Source: Thiohalocapsa halophila (GTDB taxonomy: Bacteria; Pseudomonadota; Gammaproteobacteria; Chromatiales; Chromatiaceae). From it: 64,000 nucleotides of DNA. Location: contig NZ_NRRV01000003.1 in assembly GCF_016583825.1 (NCBI RefSeq), positions 62,001-126,000 on the forward strand, given 5' to 3'. Both the position numbers and the translations under genes were made by a program. Of the stretch, positions 17,929 to 31,027 are shown in pieces. The notes below the pieces were generated by a model. The model saw only the letters and a list, made by a program, of their open reading frames with translations, ran no database searches and was not told the origin of the DNA. The first letter of the stretch is position 1. Each line of letters opens with the position of its first letter.

Positions 17929-18447
17929 TCAGGGCTTCGCCGCTTCAGGCAATGGTGGGAGCACGTGGACGTGAATGGGCGGCGTCGACGCGACGACGGC
18001 AGCCGCGGCATCCTGAACGACGGCGCGGATGCGGTGCGTACCCAGCGCGAGCCCCCGCAGGAGCACTTGGCTGGGGCTCGGCAAATCGCCCTCGGCGGGC
18101 ACGCCGTCGACTTCCACCACCAAGCGGTGCCCTTCCATCAGTGCCGGAGAGATCACGAGCGATACCGCAAGCTCCCCCTCGGCATCGCGGATGCGGTGCT
18201 CGTCGGCGGGGGCGACAATCTCGAGCATGTCGTAAGGACCGAGGAAACCGGCATCCTCGGACCGAGCAGCTTGGGGCGTCGCCTCCGCCGGGCCGTCGCC
18301 CGGCAGCGGGATGTCCAGCGCACGCGCGTTGGGCGACGGCCTGTCCGTGAACACGGGGCGCCCATCGGGCCCCACCGACTGGTAGACCTGTGCCTGGGCC
18401 AATGGCGCCAAGAGCGCCAGCAGGAGCATCGCCGGGGGTGCGCGCAT
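17929..18447 (-). CDS. DUF4124 domain-containing exported protein
   Basis: Predicted periplasmic protein of unknown function. The start at 18447 (MRAPPAMLLLALLAPLAQAQ) supplies a clear signal peptide with an AQA-Q type cleavage site, giving 172 residues; longer in-frame starts up to 18579 lack support. Immediately after cleavage comes the DUF4124 signature VYQSVGPDGRPVFTDRP. The remaining part (about 75-165) resembles an immunoglobulin-like fold with LVVEVDGVPAEG and GTHRIRAVVQDA. It lies between glnA and ntrB on the same strand, an arrangement seen in relatives, though a role in nitrogen control is not demonstrated. Confidence 0.88.
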   Translation of the reverse strand: MRAPPAMLLLALLAPLAQAQVYQSVGPDGRPVFTDRPSPNARALDIPLPGDGPAEATPQAARSEDAGFLGPYDMLEIVAPADEHRIRDAEGELAVSLVISPALMEGHRLVVEVDGVPAEGDLPSPSQVLLRGLALGTHRIRAVVQDAAAAVVASTPPIHVHVLPPLPEAAKP

Positions 18448-18833
18448 GATTGCCTCCGCGGCTCGCGGCGTCATTGACAGCTGTGCAAGTGGAGCGCGGT
18501 GATTCGCCCCCCACGGCGGCGTTCTAACCCAGCACAGGCGGGTCGTACAAGCCGAGACGGCGCGAGCTGAGACGGGCATCGCGGCGGTGGCGGACGGGAT
18601 CGGCAGGCTGCGCAGCCGGATGAGCGGATGCCGTTGCGGTGGGCACTCGGTGGCAGGCAGGCCCCTCGCGCAGAGACCAAGGGCAGGCGCAGCCGTTGGC
18701 TAGGGAGGTGGCCGCGCCGGGGCGAGGGGGGCAAGCGGGCATCCTGCCCGAGGCAGTGCTCCGATAGCGATGCTCCGATATGGCGAGATTGGGCAAGTAA
18801 TGCCAGTCGCTGCGGCGATCGCGCGAGGGATCG

Positions 18834-18910
18834 GTCGGGGTTAGCGACGGCGTAGCCCGACAATCAACCGATCGGGAGGGCCGCATCGGGTTAGGCTGCG
18901 CTAACCCGAT
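18834..18910. repeat. Pair of palindromic TCGGGTTAGC-type repeats
   Basis: The 505-base spacer between glnA and the DUF4124 gene has no convincing gene but ends in two palindromic units. Unit 1 (18834-18861) has arms GTCGGGGTTAGC and GTAGCCCGAC. Unit 2 (18885-18910) has perfect 10-base arms ATCGGGTTAG and CTAACCCGAT around GCTGCG. The two units resemble each other, as expected of a dispersed REP-like family. They lie just after the glnA stop and could act as transcript-end structures between glnA and its neighbours. Confidence 0.75.
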
Positions 18911-18952
18911 CGACACGGCCTTGATGTTTGCCCAGTCCCTGCCGCGGCGCCC

Positions 18953-20359
18953 TTAGAGGCTGTAGTACATGTCGAACTCGATGGGATGGGTGGTCATGCG
19001 CAGCTGCGTGACCTCGCCCATCTTGAGTGCGATGTAGCCGTCGATGACGTCATCGGTGAAGACACCGCCCTGGGTGAGGAACTCGCGGTCGTTGTCCAGC
19101 GCCTCCAGCGCCTGGTCCAGGGAGTAGCAGACCTGCGGGATGGCCTTCTCTTCCTCGGGCGGCAGGTCGTAGAGGTCCTTATCCATGGCGTCCCCGGGGT
19201 GGATCTTGTTCTGGATGCCGTCGAGGCCGGCCATCATCATCGCCGCGAAGGACAGGTAGGGGTTGCCCATGCTGTCCGGGAAGCGGACCTCGATGCGGGT
19301 CGCCTTGGGGTTGGCATCGTGGGGGATGCGGATGGAGGCCGAGCGGTTCTTGGCCGAGTAGGCCAGCATCACCGGCGCCTCGAAGCCAGGCACCAGACGC
19401 TTGTAGGAGTTGGTGGAGGCGTTGGTGAAGGCGTTCAGGGCGCGGGCGTGCTTGATGATGCCGCCGATGTAGTACAGCGCCGTCTCCGAGAGCCCGCCGT
19501 ACTTATCGCCGGCGAAGATGTTGGTGCCATCCTTCGCCAGGGACTGGTGCACGTGCATGCCGTTGCCGTTGTCGCCCACCAGCGGCTTGGGCATGAAGGT
19601 GGCCGTCTTGCCGTAGGCGTGGGCGACATTGTGGACGCAGTATTTCAGGGTCTGGTTCCAGTCGGCGCGCTTCACCAGGGTCGTGAACTTGGTGCCGATC
19701 TCACACTGGCCGGCGGTGGCCACCTCGTGGTGATGGACCTCCACGGGTACGCCCATCTCTTCCATAGCCAGGCACATGGCCGCGCGCAGGTCGTTCAGGG
19801 AGTCCACCGGCGGCACCGGGAAGTAGCCGCCCTTGACGCTCGGGCGGTGGCCCATGTTGCCGTCTTCGAAGACGCGCTCGGAATTCCAGTCGGCCTCATC
19901 GGAGTCCACCTTGTAGAAGGCGCCGCTCATGTCCGCGCCCCAGCGCACGTCGTCCAGCACGAAAAACTCGGGCTCCGGGCCGAAGAAGGCCGTGTCGGCG
20001 ATGCCCGTGGACTTGAGGTAGGCCTCGGCGCGCTTGGCCACCGAGCGGGGATCGCGCTCATAGCCTTGCATGGTGGCGGGCTCGAGGATGTCGCAGCGCA
20101 CGATCAGCGTGTTCTCGTCGGCGAAGGGATCCAGGATCGCCGTGTCCTCTTCGGGCATCAGCACCATGTCCGAGGCCTCGATGCCCTTCCAGCCGGCGAT
20201 GGAGGAGCCATCGAACATTTTGCCGTCCTGGAACAGCGAATCCTCCACCATGCTGGCGGGCAGGGATACATGCTGCTCCTTGCCGCGGGTGTCGGTGAAG
20301 CGCAGGTCGACAAACTTCACGTCTTCGTTCTTGATGGTCTCCATGATCTTCGATGCCAT
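18953..20359 (-). CDS. glnA: Glutamine synthetase type I
   Basis: Dodecameric enzyme that makes glutamine from glutamate, ammonia and ATP, the entry point of nitrogen assimilation. The ATG at 20359 ([10 protein letters not shown]) gives 468 residues, the normal GSI-beta length. Motifs include [42 protein letters not shown] and [17 protein letters not shown]. The adenylylation site LYDLPPEE puts its Tyr exactly at residue 397, so activity is expected to be controlled by GlnE. A sigma-54 promoter lies about 130 bases upstream and an NtrC-like palindrome further out; ntrB and ntrC follow downstream. Confidence 0.98.
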   Translation of the reverse strand: MASKIMETIKNEDVKFVDLRFTDTRGKEQHVSLPASMVEDSLFQDGKMFDGSSIAGWKGIEASDMVLMPEEDTAILDPFADENTLIVRCDILEPATMQGYERDPRSVAKRAEAYLKSTGIADTAFFGPEPEFFVLDDVRWGADMSGAFYKVDSDEADWNSERVFEDGNMGHRPSVKGGYFPVPPVDSLNDLRAAMCLAMEEMGVPVEVHHHEVATAGQCEIGTKFTTLVKRADWNQTLKYCVHNVAHAYGKTATFMPKPLVGDNGNGMHVHQSLAKDGTNIFAGDKYGGLSETALYYIGGIIKHARALNAFTNASTNSYKRLVPGFEAPVMLAYSAKNRSASIRIPHDANPKATRIEVRFPDSMGNPYLSFAAMMMAGLDGIQNKIHPGDAMDKDLYDLPPEEEKAIPQVCYSLDQALEALDNDREFLTQGGVFTDDVIDGYIALKMGEVTQLRMTTHPIEFDMYYSL

Positions 20360-20486
20360 ACTGTCAGTCTCCCGTCGGTTCGATTGGGGTTGGGTGTGAG
20401 CCGGCATAGGGTCGGTGCGTCCGGACCCGGCTGCGCTCGGAGTGGATCGCGTCGTTGCGTCTCACGCTGTCTCAGCAAGTCGCATA

Positions 20487-20502
20487 GGCAGTTTTCGTGC
20501 CA
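20487..20502 (-). promoter_or_regulatory. Sigma-54 promoter of glnA
   Basis: Read on the minus strand this is TGGCACGAAAACTGCC. The invariant GG (-24) and GC (-12) are separated by exactly 10 bases, as sigma-54 requires, and TGGCACG matches the -24 consensus perfectly. It would start transcription near 20475, giving a leader of about 115 bases before the glnA ATG at 20359. Confidence 0.8.
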
Positions 20503-20712
20503 GGAGCCAAGGCCGATGCCTACCTGTGCTCGGCGTCGGCTCGCCGCCGGCAGGCGGCCCCCGCGTGGATGACTGGACTCACGCGCAAGTGACTGACGGC
20601 TGGTTTGCGCTAGCGCACAACCCCGCCACAATCCCGCGCACGAAGGCCTGCTCACGCACGGCGGGCTGCCCCAAACCGGACGCGCACTGTTCGAATAAAG
20701 GGCGGCCTCGAC

Positions 20713-21909
20713 TTAGTATGCACCATTACGGTGCGTTACACCGCGGTAAACGCTGACGCCGGCGAAGATAGGGTCCGCTGCAATGGCCGCACGGGCCCGC
20801 TCGGTGAGGGCCTGGAGTGCCTCTCCCTGGTGCGCGTCGGTATCGAACAGGAGCACTTCGACTTCGATGCGCCCGTCGAGGTAGTGCAGCTGCACGCGCC
20901 GGGGGCGCGCCAGCTCCGGCAGGTTGGCCCAGTGCGCCGCCAGTCGTGCCAGAGTCTCCCTGCGGCTCGGCAGGCCCATGGTGGGAGGCGCTGTGTCATC
21001 GTCTTCGGGGTCGATATGGACGGTGACGTCTTCGATCTCCTCGATACGCGTCTTGAGCTCCTGCTCCACCTTGACGCTGATCAAATGTCCCTCGGAGACG
21101 CTGATGTAGGGATCGACGAGGACGTGGACGTCCGTCGAGACGGTGCCGCCGATGCTGCGGGTGCGCAGCATGTGCAAGTCCCGGACGCCGCCCACGTTGA
21201 GGATGGTCTCGCGCACCGCGGCGAGGCGCTCTGGATCGAGGCCGGTATCCACCAGCTCGCGTGTCGCGTCGAAGCCGAGCTCCCAGGCGATGCGGGCGAT
21301 CATGATGGCCACGACGAAAGCCGCCACGGCGTCCAGATAAGGCAGCCCGGCCAGGGTCCCGGCGATGCCGATCAGCACCACGATGGAGGAGATGGCGTCG
21401 CTGCGATGATGCCAGGCATTGGCGCGCAGCATGTCCGAGCGCACGCGCCGGGCATAGGCGAGGGTGTACCAGTACAGCCATTCCTTGACACCGATGGAGG
21501 CCAGCGCCGCGAACAGCGTCATCCACGCCGGCCTGAGCAGATCCTCCGGCGAGAACAGGCGCAGCGCGGCATCCCATCCCAGGCCGATGGCCACAGCCAG
21601 CAGCAACAGCGCCAGCACCAGGGTCGCCATGGTTTCGTAGCGCCCGTGGCCGTAAGGATGCTCGTCATCCGGTCCGCGACTGGCCTGGCGACCGGCGATC
21701 CAGACCAAGACGTCCGTGGCGAGGTCCGACAAGGAGTGAATGCCGTCGGCGACGAGGGACTGGGAGTGGCCGATGAGGCCGACGCCGATCTTCATCACCG
21801 AGAGCAGTAGGTTGGCAATGCCGCCCACCAGGGCGGTGCGGGTGACGGCGGTGTGCCTGGCCTGGAGGCGCTGGTCGTTGTTGCTGCCGGCGGCGGCGGA
21901 TGTTCCCAT
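20713..21909 (-). CDS. Cation diffusion facilitator family transporter
   Basis: Inner-membrane proton-coupled efflux carrier for divalent metals (zinc, iron, manganese or similar). The ATG at 21909 follows a clear AGGAG ribosome-binding site and gives 398 residues. The upstream in-frame extension to 22029 is unlikely. Six helices span about residues 25-230. The metal site residues sit in VADGIHSLSDLATD and WHHRSDAISS; His and Asp at these positions are compatible with zinc or iron. The C-terminal cytoplasmic domain (VHVLVDPYISVSEGH) is followed by an extra 100-residue tail not usual in short CDF proteins. Its metal specificity cannot be fixed from the sequence. Its last codons contain the NtrC-like palindrome. 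Confidence 0.92.
   Translation of the reverse strand: MGTSAAAGSNNDQRLQARHTAVTRTALVGGIANLLLSVMKIGVGLIGHSQSLVADGIHSLSDLATDVLVWIAGRQASRGPDDEHPYGHGRYETMATLVLALLLLAVAIGLGWDAALRLFSPEDLLRPAWMTLFAALASIGVKEWLYWYTLAYARRVRSDMLRANAWHHRSDAISSIVVLIGIAGTLAGLPYLDAVAAFVVAIMIARIAWELGFDATRELVDTGLDPERLAAVRETILNVGGVRDLHMLRTRSIGGTVSTDVHVLVDPYISVSEGHLISVKVEQELKTRIEEIEDVTVHIDPEDDDTAPPTMGLPSRRETLARLAAHWANLPELARPRRVQLHYLDGRIEVEVLLFDTDAHQGEALQALTERARAAIAADPIFAGVSVYRGVTHRNGAY
20719..20735. promoter_or_regulatory. NtrC-binding-site-like palindrome
   Basis: TGCACCATTACGGTGCG is a near-perfect inverted repeat of the NtrC type (TGCACCA-N3-TGGTGCA) with mismatches only in the right half. It lies about 245 bases upstream of the predicted glnA start site, inside the last codons of the cation-efflux gene. 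A second palindrome, TGCGCTAGCGCA at 20606-20617, is nearer the promoter. The whole 353-base spacer 20360-20712 otherwise holds no gene. Confidence 0.6.
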
Positions 21910-22101
21910 GCGGCTCTCCTGCAACGACGGCGCGGGCGGCGGCTGTGAGTATCGGCGCGCGCGTGTGCCCGAAGGACTGCACGCCGGCCGGCTCGGCGCG
22001 ATTATAGGCAAGACACCGTTGCTGGACATCGGCGGCTGTGGTCGGCTTGCCGATGTTGCCGATAGAATGCCGCTTTTCCCCTATGCTGCCGGACCAACCG
22101 C

Positions 22102-23016
22102 TTGACCTCACAACCCGCCTTACCCGCGACCTTCCAGGAGCTCATCTTTCGTTTGCAGGCGTACTGGGCCGAGCGCGGCTGTGTCGTGCTGCAGCCCTAC
22201 GACATGGAAGTAGGCGCCGGCACCTTCCACCCGGCGACCTTCCTGCGCGCCATTGGGCCAGAGCCCTGGAACGCCGCCTATGTACAGCCGTCGCGGCGCC
22301 CGACCGATGGGCGTTATGGTGAGAACCCGAATCGTCTGCAACATTACTATCAGTATCAGGTCCTGCTGAAGCCCTCGCCGTTGGATATTCAGGACCAGTA
22401 CCTGGAATCGCTGCGGCTGCTCGGCATCGATCCGCTGGTGCACGATATCCGCTTCGTCGAAGACAACTGGGAATCGCCGACACTCGGCGCCTGGGGTCTC
22501 GGTTGGGAGGTCTGGCTGAACGGTATGGAAATCACTCAGTTCACCTATTTCCAACAAGTGGGCGGTCTGGAGTGCCGGCCGGTAAGCGGCGAGATCACCT
22601 ACGGCCTGGAGCGCATCGCCATGTATCTGCAGAGCGTCGAGAGTGTCTTCGACCTGAAATGGTCGGACACGCCCCAGGGTCCTGTGACCTATGGGGACGT
22701 CTTCTTGCAGAACGAGCGCGAGCAGTCCGCCTACAACTTCGAGCACGCGGACGTGGAGGCACTCTTCGCCGCGTTCGATGTCGCCGAGCGTCAGAGCATG
22801 GCGCTGATCGAGCACAGCCTGCCGCTGCCCGCCTACGAGCAGGTCCTCAAGGCCTCGCATCTGTTCAACCTCCTCGATGCCCGCGGCGCGCTATCGGTCA
22901 CCGAGCGCCAGCGCTTCATTTTGCGCGTGCGCACCTTGGCGCGCGCTGTCGCGGAGGCCTATTACGCGAGCCGGGAGGCACTTGGCTTCCCGATGCTGGG
23001 GGGGACACTGACGTGA
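22102..23016 (+). CDS. glyQ: Glycyl-tRNA synthetase alpha subunit
   Basis: Catalytic subunit of the bacterial alpha2beta2 glycyl-tRNA synthetase. No ATG precedes the conserved N-terminus, and the best start is the TTG at 22102 ([16 protein letters not shown]), giving 304 residues, the family length. Class II motifs are visible: [47 protein letters not shown] and [15 protein letters not shown]. Its stop overlaps the GTG of glyS in a GTGA junction, so translation of the two subunits is coupled. The TTG start may lower expression to match the beta subunit. Confidence 0.97.
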   Translation: MTSQPALPATFQELIFRLQAYWAERGCVVLQPYDMEVGAGTFHPATFLRAIGPEPWNAAYVQPSRRPTDGRYGENPNRLQHYYQYQVLLKPSPLDIQDQYLESLRLLGIDPLVHDIRFVEDNWESPTLGAWGLGWEVWLNGMEITQFTYFQQVGGLECRPVSGEITYGLERIAMYLQSVESVFDLKWSDTPQGPVTYGDVFLQNEREQSAYNFEHADVEALFAAFDVAERQSMALIEHSLPLPAYEQVLKASHLFNLLDARGALSVTERQRFILRVRTLARAVAEAYYASREALGFPMLGGTLT

Positions 23017-25109
23017 GCACCAAGCACACCGCCTTGGACCTGCTGGTCGAGATCGGCACCGAAGAACTGCCGCCGACGGCGCTCGCGGGGCTGTCCGCGG
23101 CCTTCGCGGAGCGCTTCGCAGCCCAGCTCAGCGAGCAATCCCTGCCGCACGGCGACATCCGTCCCTTTGCGACGCCGCGGCGCTTGGCGCTCATCGTGCG
23201 CGCCCTCGCGAGCCGACAGCCCGACCGCGAGCACGTGCGCCGGGGACCTGCCGTGCAGGCCGCCTTCGATGCGCAGGGCGCACCCACGAAAGCGGCGCTC
23301 GGCTTCGCGCGCTCCTGCGGCGTAGAAGTGGCGGCACTGGAGCGCGAAGACACGGATAAGGGGCAATGGCTGGTGCACCGCAGCGTCCAGACCGGCGACA
23401 CCACGGACAAGCTGCTGCCGGGGCTGGTCGCGGCGGCCCTGGGACAGCTGCCCATCCCCAAGCGTATGCGTTGGGGCGACAGCGACGTCGCCTTCGTGCG
23501 CCCGGTGCATTGGGTCTGTATGCGCTTCGGCGGCTCCACCGTCGCCGGCGAGGTACTCGGCGTGCCCATCGGCAACACGACCCGCGGCCACCGCTTCCAT
23601 GCACCCGACGCCGTTGCCGTAGCCGGCGCAGATGACTACGAGGCCATACTGCGCAGCGCCTATGTGGAGCCAGACTTCGCCATCCGCCGAACGGCGATCC
23701 GAGAGCAGGTCAGCGCCATCGCGCGCTCGGTCGACGGCGAGGCGAGCATCCCGGAGGGCTTGCTCGACGAGGTCACGGCACTCTGCGAATGGCCGGTGGC
23801 CTTGCTGGGTCGCTTCGACGAGGCGTTTCTCGATGTGCCGGCAGAAGCGCTCATTGAGACCATGCAGCATCACCAGAAGTATTTCCCCGTTCACGCCGCG
23901 GACGGGGGGCTGCTGCCGTATTTCGTCACCGTCAGCAATATCGAGAGCCGCGAGCCGGACGTGGTGCGGGCCGGCAACGAGCGCGTCATTCGGCCCCGGT
24001 TCAGTGATGCCCGCTTCTTTTGGGAGCAGGACCTGCGAACCGCCCTCGCCGATCTCCAGCCGGCGCTGGAGCGCGTGGTGTTCCAGCACAAGTTGGGCAC
24101 GGTGGCCGACAAGTCGCGGCGGGTGGCGGCCACCAGCCGCGACATCGCGGCAAGGCTGGGATACGACGTGGCCCTAGCCGAGCGGTCGGCATTATTGGCC
24201 AAGTGCGACCTCGTCACGGCCATGGTCGGTGAGTTCGCGAGCCTTCAGGGGGTGATGGGCCGCCACTACGCCGAGCACAGCGGCGAGGACCCCTGTGTCG
24301 CCGCCGCCATGGAGGAGCAATACCTGCCGCGCCATGCCGGCGACCGACTGCCGGACTCCGACTGCGGGCGGGTGCTTGCCCTCGCAGACAAGCTCGACAC
24401 CCTGGTGGGAATCTTCGCCATTGGCGAGCGACCCACGGGCGTCAAGGACCCTTACGGGCTCAGGCGCGCCGCCATCGGCGTACTTCGCATCCTCATCGAA
24501 ACGCCGTTGCCGCTGGACCTGCGCACCCTGCTTCGGGATACGGCCGAGGCCTTCCCGGCGTCGGTGCCCGCGCAAGCAGCAGTGGAAGAGACCTATGGAT
24601 ACGTCATGGACCGGCTGCGTAGCTACTATGCCGAGCAGGGGATCGGGGCCGACGTCATCGACGCGGTCATGGCCGTCGATGCCGCCGCACCCAGCGACTT
24701 CGACCTGCGCGTGCGGGCGGTGACCAGGTTCAGCCAGCTGGAGGCCGCGGCGGCGCTGGCCGCCGCAAACAAGCGCATCGCCAATATCCTCAAGAAATCG
24801 CCGGCGCAGGCGCAGGACGCTGCGTTGGATGCGGACCTGCTCCATGAGGATGCGGAGCGACGCCTGGCGGAGAGCGTCGCGGCATTGCGCGAGCGCATCG
24901 CACCCTTGCTCGACACCGGCGACTATGCCGAGGCACTCGCCGCACTGGCGCAGTTGCGGGCGGATGTCGATCGCTTCTTCGATACGGTCATGGTCAATGC
25001 AGAAGATCCGTCACTGCGAGCGAATCGCCTCGCCCTGGTGCGCGACGTGCTCGCACTCTTCTCCAGCATCGCAGACATCGGCAGGCTCCGTAGTGCGGAG
25101 CCCGGTTGA
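23013..25109 (+). CDS. glyS: Glycyl-tRNA synthetase beta subunit
   Basis: Non-catalytic tRNA-binding subunit that partners GlyQ. The frame is open far into glyQ, but the GTG at 23013 ([21 protein letters not shown]) overlaps the glyQ stop and matches the family N-terminus, giving 698 residues. Typical segments include [34 protein letters not shown] [13 protein letters not shown], and the C-terminal anticodon-binding (DALR-like) domain with [11 protein letters not shown] and [18 protein letters not shown]. gmhB follows 84 bases later on the same strand. Confidence 0.97.
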   Translation: MSTKHTALDLLVEIGTEELPPTALAGLSAAFAERFAAQLSEQSLPHGDIRPFATPRRLALIVRALASRQPDREHVRRGPAVQAAFDAQGAPTKAALGFARSCGVEVAALEREDTDKGQWLVHRSVQTGDTTDKLLPGLVAAALGQLPIPKRMRWGDSDVAFVRPVHWVCMRFGGSTVAGEVLGVPIGNTTRGHRFHAPDAVAVAGADDYEAILRSAYVEPDFAIRRTAIREQVSAIARSVDGEASIPEGLLDEVTALCEWPVALLGRFDEAFLDVPAEALIETMQHHQKYFPVHAADGGLLPYFVTVSNIESREPDVVRAGNERVIRPRFSDARFFWEQDLRTALADLQPALERVVFQHKLGTVADKSRRVAATSRDIAARLGYDVALAERSALLAKCDLVTAMVGEFASLQGVMGRHYAEHSGEDPCVAAAMEEQYLPRHAGDRLPDSDCGRVLALADKLDTLVGIFAIGERPTGVKDPYGLRRAAIGVLRILIETPLPLDLRTLLRDTAEAFPASVPAQAAVEETYGYVMDRLRSYYAEQGIGADVIDAVMAVDAAAPSDFDLRVRAVTRFSQLEAAAALAAANKRIANILKKSPAQAQDAALDADLLHEDAERRLAESVAALRERIAPLLDTGDYAEALAALAQLRADVDRFFDTVMVNAEDPSLRANRLALVRDVLALFSSIADIGRLRSAEPG

Positions 25110-25193
25110 CGCCGCGGCCTGCACCTTAGGACCCGCCGGCGGCAGCGGTCTGAGCACCAGCCGTGCCCCTGCGGCGGCACAGGGTGCTGCGGC

Positions 25194-25733
25194 ATGAAGC
25201 TCGTCATTCTGGATCGCGACGGTGTGGTCAACGAAGACTCGAAGGACTATATCCGCTCCCCAAACGAGATTCGCCCGATCCCCGGCAGCCTCGAAGCCAT
25301 TGCCAGGCTCACGCAGGCCGGCATCCATGTCGCCATCGCTACCAACCAGTCGGGGCTCGCCCGGGGGCTATTCGATGTCGATACGTTGAATCGGATGCAC
25401 AGCCTTCTGTGCAGCCGCGCCGCGGCCCTCGGCGGCCGGATCGATTTGATCGCCTTTTGCCCCCACGGCCCGGATGCGCGGTGCCAGTGCCGCAAGCCCG
25501 AGCCCGGCCTATTGCTGAGCCTCGCAAGGCGTTTTGCCGTTCCCCTCGCAAGCACGGCCTTCATTGGTGATTCGCTGAGGGACCTCGAAGCCGCGGAGCG
25601 TGCCGGTTGCCAGCCGCTGCTGGTGACAACGGGCAACGGCGCTAGGGCGGTCCAATCGCTGCCGCCGTCGCTCCAGGACGTGCCGGTGCTCGCGGACTTG
25701 CGGGCCGCCGTTGACGCCCTGCTGGCGCCCTAG
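25194..25733 (+). CDS. gmhB: D-glycero-beta-D-manno-heptose 1,7-bisphosphate 7-phosphatase
   Basis: HAD-superfamily phosphatase that dephosphorylates heptose bisphosphate on the way to ADP-heptose for the lipopolysaccharide core. The 179-residue protein has the HAD motif I LDRDGVVNEDS, motif II ATNQSG, and the acidic motif IGDSLRDLEAA. The zinc-loop CPHGPDARCQCRKPEPG is characteristic of GmhB. It lies in the conserved glyQ-glyS-gmhB order next to gyrB. The gene immediately ahead of gyrB in many relatives (plsC) is not found here. Confidence 0.95.
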   Translation: MKLVILDRDGVVNEDSKDYIRSPNEIRPIPGSLEAIARLTQAGIHVAIATNQSGLARGLFDVDTLNRMHSLLCSRAAALGGRIDLIAFCPHGPDARCQCRKPEPGLLLSLARRFAVPLASTAFIGDSLRDLEAAERAGCQPLLVTTGNGARAVQSLPPSLQDVPVLADLRAAVDALLAP

Positions 25734-25863
25734 AAGCCGACCCTGCTGAAGGGCGTCCTGATTGCCGCGCGCGCCCGCCAGCAGTCCCGCCCGGTGCTCC
25801 ATGCGTGTGTGGCGCCCCCACGCCGCGCGGTCGCATCGACGGGGTCCAACGGCGTCGGGAGCC

Positions 25864-29674
<3,811 letters not shown>

Positions 29675-29708
29675 GGAGCCGGCCTTCTGGAGCCTCGCGC
29701 GCCTTGCC

Positions 29709-30821
29709 CTAGAGTCGCATGGGCATGACGACGAAGGTCTCGCGCTCACAGTCGAGCCCCCGCCAGATGGAGCTGCTGTCCGCGTCCTGAAACACCACTT
29801 CCACTTGCCCAGCGTCGATCGCCTGCAAGGCGTCGACCAAGTAGCCCACGTTGAAGCCGATGCTCACCGCATCGCCCGCATAGTCCGCCTCCACCTCGTC
29901 TTCCGCGACCTCCTGCTCCGGATTCTGCGCCTGCAAGCCCAGGGTGCCGTCATCGAAGTTGATGCGAACGCCTTTGTACTTCTCGTTCGACAGGATGGCG
30001 GCGCGCTGCAGCGCCGTGCGCACCAGGTCCCGATCCACAACCGCCCGCCGCGGCAGCCCCTTCGGAATCACCCGCTGGTACTCCGGATACTTACCGTCCA
30101 CCAGCTTCGAGCTCAAAACCGTCTCACCGAAGGCCGCGACCACCGATCGCTCGCCCCAGCTGAAGCGCAGCTGGGTGTCGTCGTCGGCCAACAGCCGCCG
30201 TAGCTCCGCCACTGTCTTAGCCGGCAAGATCATCTGCCGGTTTTGCTCGTCCGCTTCGCCACCGGTGTCCAGCGCCACCGAGAACCGCGAGAGCCGATGC
30301 CCGTCTGTCGCCACCGCAACCAGCTCCGTCCCAGCCAGCTCCAACAGGACACCATTCAGGTAGTAGCGCACGTCCTGCTGCGCCATCGCGAACGCCGTCT
30401 TGTCCAGCAACCGCCTCAGCTGCATCGACGCCAGGGTCAGGCTGGCCATCCCTTCTTCCGCCGCGATGCTCGGAAAATCCGCCGCCGGCAGTGTCGACAG
30501 CGTGAATCGCGTACGCCCGCTCGCGACGACGCACCGCTCCCGCTCCGTCCGCACACTGACCTGCGCACCTTCCCGCAGCGACCGGCACAGATCCATGAGC
30601 TTGCGAGCCGGGACCGTCACCGCACCGGGCTCCGGGATGGCCGCCGCGCCCACCTGCGTGCTGATGGCCAGCTCCAGATCCGTGGTCGCCAAGCGCAAGG
30701 TCTCCCCGTCCGTCTCGAGCAGCACATTGGCCAGGATCGGTAACGTCTGACGCCGTTCTACGACGCCGGCGACGATGCTCAAAGCACCGAGGAGGTCGTC
30801 CCGCGGGATTTCGATCTTCAC
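29709..30821 (-). CDS. dnaN: DNA polymerase III beta sliding clamp
   Basis: Ring-shaped processivity clamp for the replicative polymerase. The GTG at 30821 begins VKIEIPRDDLLGAL, matching the family start; the open frame upstream to 31025 crosses DnaA boxes and is not coding. The result is 370 residues, close to the usual 366. Clamp signatures include RQTLPILANVLLE, ATDLELAI, ATDGHRLS and the C-terminal VVMPMRL end that forms part of the partner-binding pocket. It sits between dnaA and recF in the conserved order. Confidence 0.98.
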   Translation of the reverse strand: MKIEIPRDDLLGALSIVAGVVERRQTLPILANVLLETDGETLRLATTDLELAISTQVGAAAIPEPGAVTVPARKLMDLCRSLREGAQVSVRTERERCVVASGRTRFTLSTLPAADFPSIAAEEGMASLTLASMQLRRLLDKTAFAMAQQDVRYYLNGVLLELAGTELVAVATDGHRLSRFSVALDTGGEADEQNRQMILPAKTVAELRRLLADDDTQLRFSWGERSVVAAFGETVLSSKLVDGKYPEYQRVIPKGLPRRAVVDRDLVRTALQRAAILSNEKYKGVRINFDDGTLGLQAQNPEQEVAEDEVEADYAGDAVSIGFNVGYLVDALQAIDAGQVEVVFQDADSSSIWRGLDCERETFVVMPMRL

Positions 30822-31027
30822 GCTGTTCCTGCCTCGCTGGTCTATTACTGGAGTAAAGATATCACCACCATCATTGTAATAACGCCTGCGGATAACTCCG
30901 GTGGTGCTTGTTTCGCCTTGTGCCTCAGGCCCTTGGCGCTCGCTCTTCCTGTTGACTTTTCGCGCTAGGGCTGTGGATAAGCTGTTGACAGATCGCGCCG
31001 CACGAACTGCGCACAGGTTATCCACAG
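30822..31027. other. Candidate oriC segment: dnaA-dnaN spacer with DnaA boxes
   Basis: The 206-base spacer contains two perfect 9-mer DnaA boxes: TTATCCACA at 31018-31026 on the plus strand and TGTGGATAA at 30972-30980, the same box on the minus strand. A one-mismatch box, TGCGGATAA, is at 30887-30895. An AT-rich stretch at 30841-30883 (TATTACTGGAG, ATTGTAATAA) could be the unwinding element. Box clustering beside an AT-rich region next to dnaA is the usual mark of an origin or of DnaA autoregulation; sequence alone does not separate the two. Confidence 0.65.

Noticed and set aside
18986..20572. 528-residue rightward open frame opposite glnA
   Set aside because: Shadow of glnA, which is complete and has a perfect adenylylation site on the other strand.
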